A stretch of DNA of 64,000 bases from Leptolyngbya sp. BC1307. Its GTDB lineage: Bacteria; Cyanobacteriota; Cyanobacteriia; Phormidesmidales; Phormidesmidaceae. The position numbers and the translations under genes are program-made. The stretch spans positions 1-64,000 of the forward strand of contig NZ_NRTA01000010.1 in assembly GCF_002286735.1 (NCBI RefSeq). The letters run 5' to 3'. The notes under the pieces were generated by a model. That model searched no databases. It worked only from the letters and a program-made list of their open reading frames with translations, and was not told the DNA's origin. This document shows, piece by piece, positions 35,761 to 44,114 of this stretch (positions are counted from its first letter, which is position 1; every line of letters begins with the position of its first letter).

Positions 35761-36057
35761 ATGCCTAATCCTTCTGTTGGAACCATTGAAAAGCCCGCTA
35801 TTTCAACCGTTCGCAAGCTCGCCCCGAGATACCGAGTTTTGCTTCACAATGACGACTTCAATGGCATGGAGTACGTCGTTGAATGTCTCTTGCAGACCGT
35901 GCCATCGCTTACGACCCCACAGGCGATTGACATTATGATGCAGGCTCACAACGCGGGCACTGGCCTGGTAATTATCTGTGAGCTAGAGCATGCTGAGTTT
36001 TACTGCGAGTCTCTCTGTAACAAAGGACTCGTTAGCACGATTGAGCCGGATGAATAG
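35761..36057 (+). CDS. clpS: Clp protease adaptor ClpS
   Basis: 98 aa from ATG 35761 (MPNPSVGTIEK); an upstream in-frame start at 35728 is less likely. ClpS binds N-terminal destabilising residues and delivers proteins to ClpAP-type proteases (ClpC in cyanobacteria). Seen: YRVLLHNDDFNGMEYVVECL, with the N-end-rule pocket Asn-Asp-Asp, followed by AHNAGTGLVIICELEHAEFY. The CPBP protease gene follows 36 bp downstream on the same strand. Confidence 0.92.
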   Translation: MPNPSVGTIEKPAISTVRKLAPRYRVLLHNDDFNGMEYVVECLLQTVPSLTTPQAIDIMMQAHNAGTGLVIICELEHAEFYCESLCNKGLVSTIEPDE

Positions 36058-36093
36058 GGCGAGGAGCCTGGCTGAAAGGGCTGGTCAGCGGCT

Positions 36094-36993
36094 GTGAGCA
36101 ACGCTGTAAAGCGAGCTGAGAACTGGGTCAGCCACCGAGGAGCCTGGCCCCGAATTTTTGTATTTTTGCTGCTGCTGGCGATCGCCTGGCTGCCGCTAGC
36201 GGCGCTGCTGTACTGGCTGGGCGACCAGTTTGACCGGTCGGGCACGGCTGAGATTGTGGCCCTGGCGCTGCTGTACGGTGGCTTTTTGTGGGGGTTGCCG
36301 CGCTGGGGCAACCGAATTCATCGCTGGCGGCGACCTTTGGAGCGCTGTGGTTTGCTTTTTCAAGCTCAGACCGGGCGCGATTTACTGCTGGCGCTAATCA
36401 TTGGCGTTTTCGGCGTATTCGCTCTTTTTGGGCTAGAGACATTGCTGGGTTGGGCTACACCCGTGGCGCCCAGCCCTAAGTTCGTCAGGTTTATGCTAGA
36501 AGGGCTGCTGATGGCACTGGCGGTAGGCTTTGCCGAGGAGATGCTGTTTCGGGGCTGGCTGCTGGCAGAGCTGGAGACCACTTACCGCTCCACCCCCGCG
36601 CTGATGATGAACGCGCTGTTTTTTGCGGCCACCCATTTCATTAAGCCGCTGCCGGAAATTATTCGCACTTTTCCCCAGTTTTTGGGGCTGGTGATATTGG
36701 GCATGGCGCTGGTCTGGGCAAGGCGATCGCCCACTGGCAGACCCACCATTAGCAAACGATTTGCTACGGCTGAGCAAGCACCCCGCAGTCGGCTAGGCTA
36801 CCCGATAGGCCTCCATGCTGGGCTGATTTGGGGCTATTACATGGTTGACGTCGGTGGGCTGAGTGAGTATACAGCGCGGGTACCCACCTGGGTAACAGGC
36901 ATTGACAGCAATCCGCTGGCTGGGCTTTTGGGTGTGATGTTGCTCAGTGCGATCGCCAGTCAATTTGCTCGAACTGCTCAGCCTAAGACTTGA
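36094..36993 (+). CDS. CPBP-family intramembrane metalloprotease
   Basis: 299 aa starting at GTG 36094, with about seven membrane helices. CPBP (Abi) motifs are clear: FAEEMLFRGW (Glu-Glu and Arg), AATHF (His), and HAGLIWGYYM (final His and Asn-like position). The family includes prenyl-protein proteases of eukaryotes and bacteriocin-immunity proteins; the substrate here is unknown. It lies close behind clpS and is probably in the same operon, which suggests a role in proteolysis or membrane quality control. It is convergent with argF. Confidence 0.88.
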   Translation: MSNAVKRAENWVSHRGAWPRIFVFLLLLAIAWLPLAALLYWLGDQFDRSGTAEIVALALLYGGFLWGLPRWGNRIHRWRRPLERCGLLFQAQTGRDLLLALIIGVFGVFALFGLETLLGWATPVAPSPKFVRFMLEGLLMALAVGFAEEMLFRGWLLAELETTYRSTPALMMNALFFAATHFIKPLPEIIRTFPQFLGLVILGMALVWARRSPTGRPTISKRFATAEQAPRSRLGYPIGLHAGLIWGYYMVDVGGLSEYTARVPTWVTGIDSNPLAGLLGVMLLSAIASQFARTAQPKT

Positions 36994-37002
36994 CACTCTC
37001 CG

Positions 37003-37926
37003 TCAGGTCGCACCGAGAACTTCGGCTAGCAGCGCCTGCTGAGCGTGCATCCGGTTTTCGGCCTGATTCCAAATGCGGGAGCGATCGCCCTCCATCACTT
37101 CTTCGGTAATCTCTTCACCGCGATGAGCCGGTAAGCAGTGCAGTACAATCACCTTCGGATCTGCCAATTCCAGCGCCGCCTGATTAATTCGATACGGTTC
37201 AAAAACGGGAATGCGAGTATCGGCAAAGTCTTCTTGTCCCATACTCGCCCAGACATCGGTATAGAGAACGTGAGACCCTTCTAGCCCGGCTTTGGGATCG
37301 TTGGTAATGACCACTTCACTGCGTCCCTGGCTGATAGCTTTGGCTTTTTCTAAAATGGCGGCATCCGGCTCGTAGCTGAGGGGAGTGGCGACTCGTACAT
37401 TCATCCCGACTAGCGCGCAGCCTAAAATAAGCGAATGGGCCACGTTGTTGCCGTCGCCGAGATAGGTCATGGTCAGCCCCTCACAGCTGCCAAATTCTTC
37501 TTGCACGGTGAGTAAGTCGGCCAAAATTTGGCAGGGATGCTCCAGGTCTGTCAGGGCATTGATCACCGGGATCTGGGCGTGGTGGGCAAAGGCTTCTACT
37601 TCGGCTTGTTCATAGGTGCGGATGGCGAGCACGTCGAGGTAGCGATCTAGCACTCGGGCGGTGTCGGCAGTGGGTTCGCCCCGGCCAATTTGAGTGAGGT
37701 TGGCATTGAGATCGATCACCTGGCCGCCGAGCTTGTACATAGCGGCAGAAAAGCTGACGCGGGTGCGGGTAGAGGCTTTTTTAAACACCAGTCCCAATAT
37801 TTTTTGCGGGCACTGCGGGTTGATTTCTCCTGATTTGATCTGGGCAGCGATCGCCAGCAGATGGGTGATTTCATCTGTCGTGAGGTCTGCCAGGCTCAGA
37901 AGATTTCGCCCTTTGAGTGCTGCCAT
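37003..37926 (-). CDS. argF: Ornithine carbamoyltransferase
   Basis: 307 aa. Makes citrulline from ornithine and carbamoyl phosphate in arginine synthesis. Signatures: KKASTRTRVSFSAAMYKLGG (carbamoyl-phosphate loop STRTR), HPCQILADLLT, DVWASMGQE (ornithine loop) and VLHCLPAHRGEEI. HCLPAHRGEE identifies it as OTCase rather than aspartate carbamoyltransferase. Its 3' end is 9 bp from the CPBP gene end. Confidence 0.94.
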   Translation of the reverse strand: MAALKGRNLLSLADLTTDEITHLLAIAAQIKSGEINPQCPQKILGLVFKKASTRTRVSFSAAMYKLGGQVIDLNANLTQIGRGEPTADTARVLDRYLDVLAIRTYEQAEVEAFAHHAQIPVINALTDLEHPCQILADLLTVQEEFGSCEGLTMTYLGDGNNVAHSLILGCALVGMNVRVATPLSYEPDAAILEKAKAISQGRSEVVITNDPKAGLEGSHVLYTDVWASMGQEDFADTRIPVFEPYRINQAALELADPKVIVLHCLPAHRGEEITEEVMEGDRSRIWNQAENRMHAQQALLAEVLGAT

Positions 37927-38074
37927 AGATTTTTCCCTGTGAAGTGTGACTTGAGGTGAACCGACCGGTGCTAGCGCAAAGTAAAACGCTACCAGAAGTT
38001 CTAAAAATAGGGAATAGGCACAGCGGAGTAAGCGCTAGCATCTTAAATAATTGCTCAATCGGGACAGCTCACAG

Positions 38075-38698
38075 ATGGGACTCTATTCGCGCTTAATATT
38101 TCCTCGGCTGCTGGAGCTATCGATGTCTTCAGAGTCAATGACGGCTTACCGCAAACAGCTACTGAGCGAGGTGCGGGGCGACGTGCTAGAAATTGGCTTT
38201 GGCACCGGGCTAAATTTGCCGCACTATCCGAAGACCGTTACGTCGCTGACGACGCTCGATCCGAATGAGGGGATGGATGCGATCGCCCAAAGCCGCATTG
38301 CCAAGAGTCCGATCTCCGTCACGACTCAACTGGCCAGCGGTGAAGATCTGCCCTTTGCCGATGAACGCTTTGACGATGTGGTCTGCACCTGGACGCTGTG
38401 CAGCATTCCCAATGCCCAAAAGGCGCTGAGCGAGGCTTACCGGGTACTTAAACCAGGCGGCAGATTTTTCTTCATTGAGCACGGTCTAAGCGACGAACCC
38501 GGCATTCAAACCTGGCAGAATTGGCTGACGCCTGTGCAGCGGGTCGTGGCCGATGGCTGTCACCTCAACCGCCCGATGGATCAGCTGGTGAAGACCGTTT
38601 TTGATCAGGTGCAGGTAACCGAGTTTTACGCGCCAGACTTGCCTAAGGTAATGGGATATTTTTATCAGGGGGTGGCCGTCAAAAGCCCAACTGACTGA
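38075..38698 (+). CDS. Class I SAM-dependent methyltransferase
   Basis: 207 aa from ATG 38075 (MGLYSRLIFPRLLEL); a TTG at 38051 is less likely. Rossmann-like fold: VLEIGFGTGLNLPHYP (SAM loop), LTTLDPNEGMD, LPFADERFDDVVCTW and EAYRVLKPGGRFFFIEHGLS. It resembles the UbiE/phosphatidylethanolamine-methyltransferase-like group. The substrate is unknown. Confidence 0.85.
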   Translation: MGLYSRLIFPRLLELSMSSESMTAYRKQLLSEVRGDVLEIGFGTGLNLPHYPKTVTSLTTLDPNEGMDAIAQSRIAKSPISVTTQLASGEDLPFADERFDDVVCTWTLCSIPNAQKALSEAYRVLKPGGRFFFIEHGLSDEPGIQTWQNWLTPVQRVVADGCHLNRPMDQLVKTVFDQVQVTEFYAPDLPKVMGYFYQGVAVKSPTD

Positions 38699-38702
38699 AC
38701 CT

Positions 38703-39188
38703 TTACTTTTTCTTGCCGGGTGGATTGAGAGCGGCGTCTAGCGTTTCGCGAGCTGACTCGGCTTCGTCTTTGGCATCGCGGTAGCGCAGATTGGTCTGAG
38801 CGAAGGTCTTCAGGGTCTTAAAGCCGCTGTTGAGTTCTTCGATTTGTTCTTCTTCGATCACTTCATCGGTAAACAGCAGATCGACTAATTCGCGCACTTT
38901 TAGCGCCTCTTCGCGAGAGCCCTGCACTTTGACCTTGAGCTTGGCTAAGTTGCTGAGGGTTTGGACTGCCTCGACGACTGCGTTTTCTTCAGCAGACGGG
39001 TCTGTCTTGGGCTCTTTCACTTCGATAAAATCCTTGGGATTAAAACCATCGTCCAGTTCGGTGGGCAGATCGCCATCATCCATCAAAGACACCAGCTGAT
39101 CCATCGCCTTCTCACGCGCTTTATTAGAATCACGACCTGGCACATCAATGAAAACTTCGGGGCTTTGGGCAAGCGTATATTGAACCAT
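38703..39188 (-). CDS. Conserved cyanobacterial hypothetical protein (161 aa)
   Basis: From ATG 39188 (MVQYTLAQSPEVFIDV). Soluble and acidic, mostly helical after residue 70, with EEALKVRELVDLLFTDEVIE resembling a conserved helix pair and a Lys-rich tip GKKK. No known motif. It ends 4 bp from the convergent methyltransferase gene. Function unknown. Confidence 0.6.
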   Translation of the reverse strand: MVQYTLAQSPEVFIDVPGRDSNKAREKAMDQLVSLMDDGDLPTELDDGFNPKDFIEVKEPKTDPSAEENAVVEAVQTLSNLAKLKVKVQGSREEALKVRELVDLLFTDEVIEEEQIEELNSGFKTLKTFAQTNLRYRDAKDEAESARETLDAALNPPGKKK

Positions 39189-39343
39189 GATCACAAGTAG
39201 TATGTTTGTATTGTCATCTTAGAAGGTAGAGTCGCATTTGGGAACTGGCCGCTAGAGCAGTCGTCAAACCAGTTAACAGAGTGATACAGGCTACGCCTTT
39301 TTTCTAAGCCTTTTTGCGCTTCAGTGCAACTATCAATACAGCT

Positions 39344-39391
39344 GGCAACACAACCGGCAATGCAACCGGCAATACAACCGGCAATGCAACC
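39344..39391. repeat. 12-bp tandem repeat, four units
   Basis: GGCAACACAACC, GGCAATGCAACC, GGCAATACAACC and GGCAATGCAACC, in the 306-bp gap (39189-39494) upstream of the SGNH-like gene. Nothing else is recognisable in the gap. Confidence 0.85.
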
Positions 39392-39494
39392 AGTTGATTA
39401 AAACCCATTAACGGGGTGTTTGATCAGGAGAGCTGCTCTATAAAATTGGTAGCGGCAGCTAGCGGCCTATGCTCGGGAATGCTGTCGTCAGAAT

Positions 39495-41000
39495 GTGTCT
39501 TGTGAATGGCTTGTGAATCGAACTAACGCTACGGCTACAAGCCATCTTCGGCGGTTTCGGCATTTAAGCGGCCGCTTAGGACTGGTCATTTCTGGGCTGA
39601 CCGTTTCAGGTCTCGCCGTCTTGGGTCTGATGGTAGTCAACTTAAATCATTCGCTAGAGGCAGTCGCTGATAGATTGCCTGATGCCGCCCCTGATAGCTT
39701 GCCGGAGACCTTACCTGACGAACCCGCTCAGATGCCAGCGGCGGATTCTGCCTCGGAGAATTCTGCCGCTGCCGATAGTTTGCAGCTTGCTGCCGATCAA
39801 GCGACCCAGGCCGAATTGCTAACGCAAACAGCGACCTCAGCCGCCGATTGGGATCGGGTGGCGGCTACCTGGCTAGAGGCGATCGCCCTCGCCCAAGCAA
39901 TCCCCCCTGAGAGCCCAGCGCGCATCTTAGCCCAAAGGCGACTGCGCGGCTACTTACAGCAACTGTTAACGGCGCAGCAGCGCACCGAGCAGGCCAGTCC
40001 GGTCACTGGCATTCCGAGCTTGGGCAGCGCTGTGTTTGACGATCAGCTAGCAGGCTACCTGTCGTATGTCGCCACGGTTGGCCCGCCCGATATTTTGATT
40101 GTGGGTAGCTCGAGATCGCTCCAGGGCATCGACCCGGCAGCTTTGCAGCAGACGCTAGCGGCTAAGGGCCTGCCCGACCAGCGCGTGTTTAACTTCAGCG
40201 TGAATGGGGCCACTGCCCAGGTGGTGAACTTTGTGCTGAGCGAACTGCTGCCCGCGCCGCTGCCCCCGGTGATTATCTGGGGAGATGGGTCACGCGCTTT
40301 TAATGACGGTCGGCGCGATCGCACCTGGGAAAGCTTAGCGGCTTCTCCCGGCTACCAGGTCATTCACGGGGGCACCCTACCAGCGACCTCACTGCTAGAG
40401 CAGTTAGCGGCCCCGACGACTGATCGCCCGGTGAATATTGTCACGGCCCGTTCTCCGCTGAATCCGAAGCTGGATGGGTTGGATGCGCTCGGTTTTTTGG
40501 CGGTGAGCGATCGCTTCGATCCCCCAACCTACTATCAGCAGTTTCCTAAAGTGAATGGCCGCAATGACGGAGCCTATGTGCCCTTTACCCTAAATGGCAA
40601 TCAAAGTACGGTGCTCGGGCAGCTTGCCCGCTTTGTCACCGGCCAAAATTCTCAGCTGATCTTTGTCAATTTGCCACTGAGCGGGAGCTACTTAGATGAC
40701 TTTCGTCTGACGCATGAGCGGCAGTTTCAGCAATTTTTACAGGCTCAAAGCCAGACTCAGGGCTTTGCTGTGATCGATTTGCTCACCCAATGGCAGGCGC
40801 AGCCCGCTTTATTTGCCGATCCTAGCCATGTCAATCAAGAGGGGGCAGCAGCGATCGCCATCCAGCTAGCCAACCATCCCCAGATCCGCTCGGCCCTGAC
40901 GCCGCCCGCTCAGGCAGCGCCGCCGCCAGCACCCCCCTCAGAGCTACCGCCAGACGAGCTCTTAGATCGATTGCTAGAAGGTCAGCCAAACAAGCCGTGA
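39495..41000 (+). CDS. Membrane-anchored SGNH/GDSL-like hydrolase
   Basis: 501 aa; the GTG start is not certain. An N-terminal membrane helix (about residues 28-50, LVISGLTVSGLAVLGLMVV) is followed by an acidic Ala-rich spacer and a helix-rich part. Next is an SGNH-type domain with ILIVGSSRSLQGID (nucleophile Ser), VFNFSVNGA (oxyanion Gly/Asn block), IIWGDGSRAF, and near the C-terminus PALFADPSHVNQEG (Asp/His pair). It ends with a Pro-rich tail. Such proteins in cyanobacterial envelopes are thought to modify polysaccharide (acetyl groups). Substrate unknown. Confidence 0.65.
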   Translation: MSCEWLVNRTNATATSHLRRFRHLSGRLGLVISGLTVSGLAVLGLMVVNLNHSLEAVADRLPDAAPDSLPETLPDEPAQMPAADSASENSAAADSLQLAADQATQAELLTQTATSAADWDRVAATWLEAIALAQAIPPESPARILAQRRLRGYLQQLLTAQQRTEQASPVTGIPSLGSAVFDDQLAGYLSYVATVGPPDILIVGSSRSLQGIDPAALQQTLAAKGLPDQRVFNFSVNGATAQVVNFVLSELLPAPLPPVIIWGDGSRAFNDGRRDRTWESLAASPGYQVIHGGTLPATSLLEQLAAPTTDRPVNIVTARSPLNPKLDGLDALGFLAVSDRFDPPTYYQQFPKVNGRNDGAYVPFTLNGNQSTVLGQLARFVTGQNSQLIFVNLPLSGSYLDDFRLTHERQFQQFLQAQSQTQGFAVIDLLTQWQAQPALFADPSHVNQEGAAAIAIQLANHPQIRSALTPPAQAAPPPAPPSELPPDELLDRLLEGQPNKP

Positions 41001-41246
41001 AAAAACGTCCTGAGAGAAAAAACCGCAGATAGCCCAAAAGTGTTGCATAGAGCACAGCCACGATTAGATAGGGCCACTATATTGACATCAATTCTTGAGC
41101 TAGATAGCGCTGCTCCAGCGCTACGTGATGACCTCACACGCTAGCTGAAGAAAGCTTTCTAAGAGAGGCTCAACGCCCTCTTGGCTCTTAAATACGCTAC
41201 TTAAAGGCAACTTTAGATCCTACATTTAATCATTCATGGAACCCTC

Positions 41247-41276
41247 GGGCTCGATTTTTATCGGGCTCTTTTTTTT
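41247..41276 (+). terminator. Intrinsic terminator upstream of the M1 peptidase
   Basis: GGGCTCGAT pairs with ATCGGGCTC (two G-U) over a TTTT loop, followed by eight Ts. It lies 247 bp after the SGNH-like stop and 140 bp before the peptidase start. It may end the upstream transcript or a small RNA from 41080 onward. Confidence 0.8.
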
Positions 41277-41415
41277 GCGGCTAGTCTGGCACAGGCACAG
41301 CTCCAGCCAGGCTATAGGGTCAGCTCGGCGATAAGAACCCGAAAGAAAGCGTTAATCTAGACTTGAAGCTTGGCTTCGTCGCCTTTGGGCGCGCACCTTC
41401 TATATTTTTATTCCT

Positions 41416-44013
41416 ATGGCAAGCGTCTCTTCGTCTCTCTTTGATCAGATCAACCGCAAGTCTTTTGAGCTGCCGGGCGCGTATCCTCACTACAATCCTG
41501 ACCGGCCCGGCCAGGTCGAACATATCGCGCTGGATCTGGTCTTTGATATTCCGCATAAGCGCTACAGCGGCACCTGCAAAGTGCGAATCGCGCCTGTAGT
41601 AGATGGCCTTGAGCGGCTAACGCTCGACGCGGTAGATTTGCAGATCAAGGCGGTCAAAGTTGGCAACACTAAGCAGACTTTTGACTATGACGGCGAGCAA
41701 CTGCAAGTCACGCTCAAAAGCCCGATGCAGTCGGGCAAACCCTTCACCCTGACAATTGATTACGCTGTCGAAAATCCGCAGCGCGGCATCTACTTTGTCG
41801 GCCCCACTGAGCACTACCCCGATAAGCCTGTGCAGGTATGGACACAGGGCGAAGATGAAGACTCTCGCTTCTGGTTTCCCTGCTTTGACTATCCTGGTCA
41901 GCTCGCAACTTCAGAGATTCGGGTGCGCGTGCCCAAAAAATATACCGCCGTTTCCAATGGTGAGCTGGTCAGCACAGAGACCGAAGGCAGCGACAAAATC
42001 TATCACTGGAAGCTAGAAAAAGTCCATCCTAGCTATCTGATGACGCTGGCCATTGGCAGCTTTGATGAGATTAAAGACGAGTGGCAGGGCAAGCCGGTCA
42101 GCTACTACTTTGAAAAAGGGCACAAGGCTGAAGCCAAGCTGACTATGGGCAAAACGCCGCAGATGATGGATGCCTTGAGCAAGTGGTTTGGCTATCCCTA
42201 TCCGTTTTCTAACTATGACCAGGTGTGCGTCAGCGATTTTATCTTTGGCGGCATGGAAAATACCACCACTACTCTGCTAACCGACCGCTGCCTGATTGAT
42301 CAGCGCGCCGCCATTGACAATCAGCGGTCTGAAACGCTGGTTGCCCATGAGCTGGCTCACCAGTGGTTTGGCGATTTGATTGTGATCAATCACTGGTCTC
42401 AGGCTTGGGTAAAAGAGGGCGCGGCTACTTACTCAGAAGTGCTCTGGCTAGAAGAAACGCTGGGTAAAGAAGAGGCGCTGTACTACCATCTCAACCACGC
42501 CCGCGCCTATCTCAGTGAAGATAAAAGCCGCTACCGCAGACCGCTAGTCACTCACATTTACCGGGAAGCAATCGAGCTGTACGACCGGCATATCTATGAG
42601 AAAGGGTCTTGTGTGTATCACATGATTCGCACGGAGCTGGGCGATGAACTGTTTACGCGATCGCTGCGCACCCTTTTAGAAAAGCACGCTCACGGCACCG
42701 TCGAAACCATTGACCTGCTGCGGGCAATTGACCAGGCGACCGGGCGCAATCTGCGGTTTTTGTTTGATCAGTACGTGTATCGGGGCGGGCACCCAGACTA
42801 TAAGCTGGGCTATAGCTGGGATGGGGAGAGCCATCTGGCCAAGCTAACGGTCACCCAAACGCAGGTAGAAGACGGCAAATCGCAGGTGCAAGAAGGGCTG
42901 TTTGATCTGAAGGTGCCGATTGGGTTTGGCTATGTGAAAGAAGGCAAAGCTGAGGTCAAGACCTTTAAGGTGAGAGTGCATGAGCGAGAGCAGGCGCTGT
43001 ATTTCCCGCTGGAGAATAAGCCCGATTTCGTCAGCTTTGATGTCGGCAACCATCTGCTCAAGACCGTAGAGCTGACCTATCCGGTGGCCGAACTCAAAGC
43101 GCAGCTCGCTCACGACCCCGACCCCATTTCTCGGCTGTTCGCCGCTGAAGCCCTGGCTAAAAAAGGAAGTTTGGAAGCGATCGCCGCCTTAGAAACTGCC
43201 CTTAAAACCGATCCCTTCTGGGCCGTACGGGCCGAAGTTGCCGAACAGCTTGGCTCAGTACAGCTCGCTCAGGCAGAAGCCGCGCTGATTGCCGGGCTGA
43301 AAGATGCTCACCCCAAGGTCAGACGGGCGGTGGTAGAAGCCTTGGGTGGCGTGAAGACAATAGAGAGCTACAAGGCACTCAAGAGCGTTGTGGATAAAGG
43401 CGATGAGAGCTACTACGTGGAGTCGGCAGCAGTGCGATCGCTGGGCAAAGTCGGCACCGCCACCCTAGAGGGCAAGTCCCGAGAGAAAAAGACGCTAAAA
43501 GTACTAGACACCGTGCTCAAAGAGCGGGCCGGATGGAATGAAGTCGTCAGAGGCGGGGCGATTTCGGGACTCAGCCAGTTCAAATCTTCAGCCGCTGCTC
43601 TAGATTTGCTGCTGCCCTACACCGAGCTAGGCATCCCTCAACCGCTGCGCCTGTCGGCCATTTATGCCCTGGGGGCAATCTCTACCGGGCAGGAAAAAAC
43701 TGCCGTTGATCGCATCTTAGACCGGTTAGAAGCGCTTGCTAGAGAAGACTTTTTCTTAACGCAGATAGCGACCGTCGGGGCGCTGGCAAAAATGGAAGTG
43801 CGCGGGGCAGTCTCGATCTTGCGCGGGCTAGCTGAACACAGTCCGGATGGTCGGGTGAAGCGCCGGGCTGATGAAGCGGCGCAGAAGGTGCAGAAGAAGA
43901 TTGGCTCAGATCAGGCATTAGCCGATTTGCGTCAGGAGCTTGACGAGGTAAAACAGACGAATAAAGATCTCAAGAGCCGTCTGGAAAACTTGGAGGCGAA
44001 GGCAAAGTCATAG
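41416..44013 (+). CDS. M1-family aminopeptidase with HEAT-repeat C-terminus
   Basis: 865 aa. N-terminal beta domain about 1-200; catalytic domain with FGGMENTTTT (substrate N-terminus anchor) and HELAHQWFG followed by 18 residues to Glu, giving the zinc site HExxH-x18-E in the segment ending AWVKEGAATYSE (KEG rather than the usual NEG). After about residue 560 come alpha-helical HEAT-like repeats (ISRLFAAEALAKKGSLEAIA, PKVRRAVVEALGG) and a final coiled coil (LADLRQELDEVKQTNKDLKS). It would remove N-terminal residues from peptides in the cytoplasm. The HEAT part replaces the usual ERAP-like C domain. Confidence 0.9.
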   Translation: MASVSSSLFDQINRKSFELPGAYPHYNPDRPGQVEHIALDLVFDIPHKRYSGTCKVRIAPVVDGLERLTLDAVDLQIKAVKVGNTKQTFDYDGEQLQVTLKSPMQSGKPFTLTIDYAVENPQRGIYFVGPTEHYPDKPVQVWTQGEDEDSRFWFPCFDYPGQLATSEIRVRVPKKYTAVSNGELVSTETEGSDKIYHWKLEKVHPSYLMTLAIGSFDEIKDEWQGKPVSYYFEKGHKAEAKLTMGKTPQMMDALSKWFGYPYPFSNYDQVCVSDFIFGGMENTTTTLLTDRCLIDQRAAIDNQRSETLVAHELAHQWFGDLIVINHWSQAWVKEGAATYSEVLWLEETLGKEEALYYHLNHARAYLSEDKSRYRRPLVTHIYREAIELYDRHIYEKGSCVYHMIRTELGDELFTRSLRTLLEKHAHGTVETIDLLRAIDQATGRNLRFLFDQYVYRGGHPDYKLGYSWDGESHLAKLTVTQTQVEDGKSQVQEGLFDLKVPIGFGYVKEGKAEVKTFKVRVHEREQALYFPLENKPDFVSFDVGNHLLKTVELTYPVAELKAQLAHDPDPISRLFAAEALAKKGSLEAIAALETALKTDPFWAVRAEVAEQLGSVQLAQAEAALIAGLKDAHPKVRRAVVEALGGVKTIESYKALKSVVDKGDESYYVESAAVRSLGKVGTATLEGKSREKKTLKVLDTVLKERAGWNEVVRGGAISGLSQFKSSAAALDLLLPYTELGIPQPLRLSAIYALGAISTGQEKTAVDRILDRLEALAREDFFLTQIATVGALAKMEVRGAVSILRGLAEHSPDGRVKRRADEAAQKVQKKIGSDQALADLRQELDEVKQTNKDLKSRLENLEAKAKS

Positions 44014-44114
44014 CTGCCAGGCAAGATCTAACCGGAAAAACAAAAGTTGAGGCTGAAGTCTATCGTGAGTTCGGCAGGATTGTTGTGAATTTCTATTGTT
44101 CTTAACTGTTGCGC

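Noticed and set aside
39344-39391. Repeat considered as a small GNTTGNAT-coding gene
   Set aside because: No start codon with a ribosome site and no recognisable protein; treated as tandem DNA repeat.
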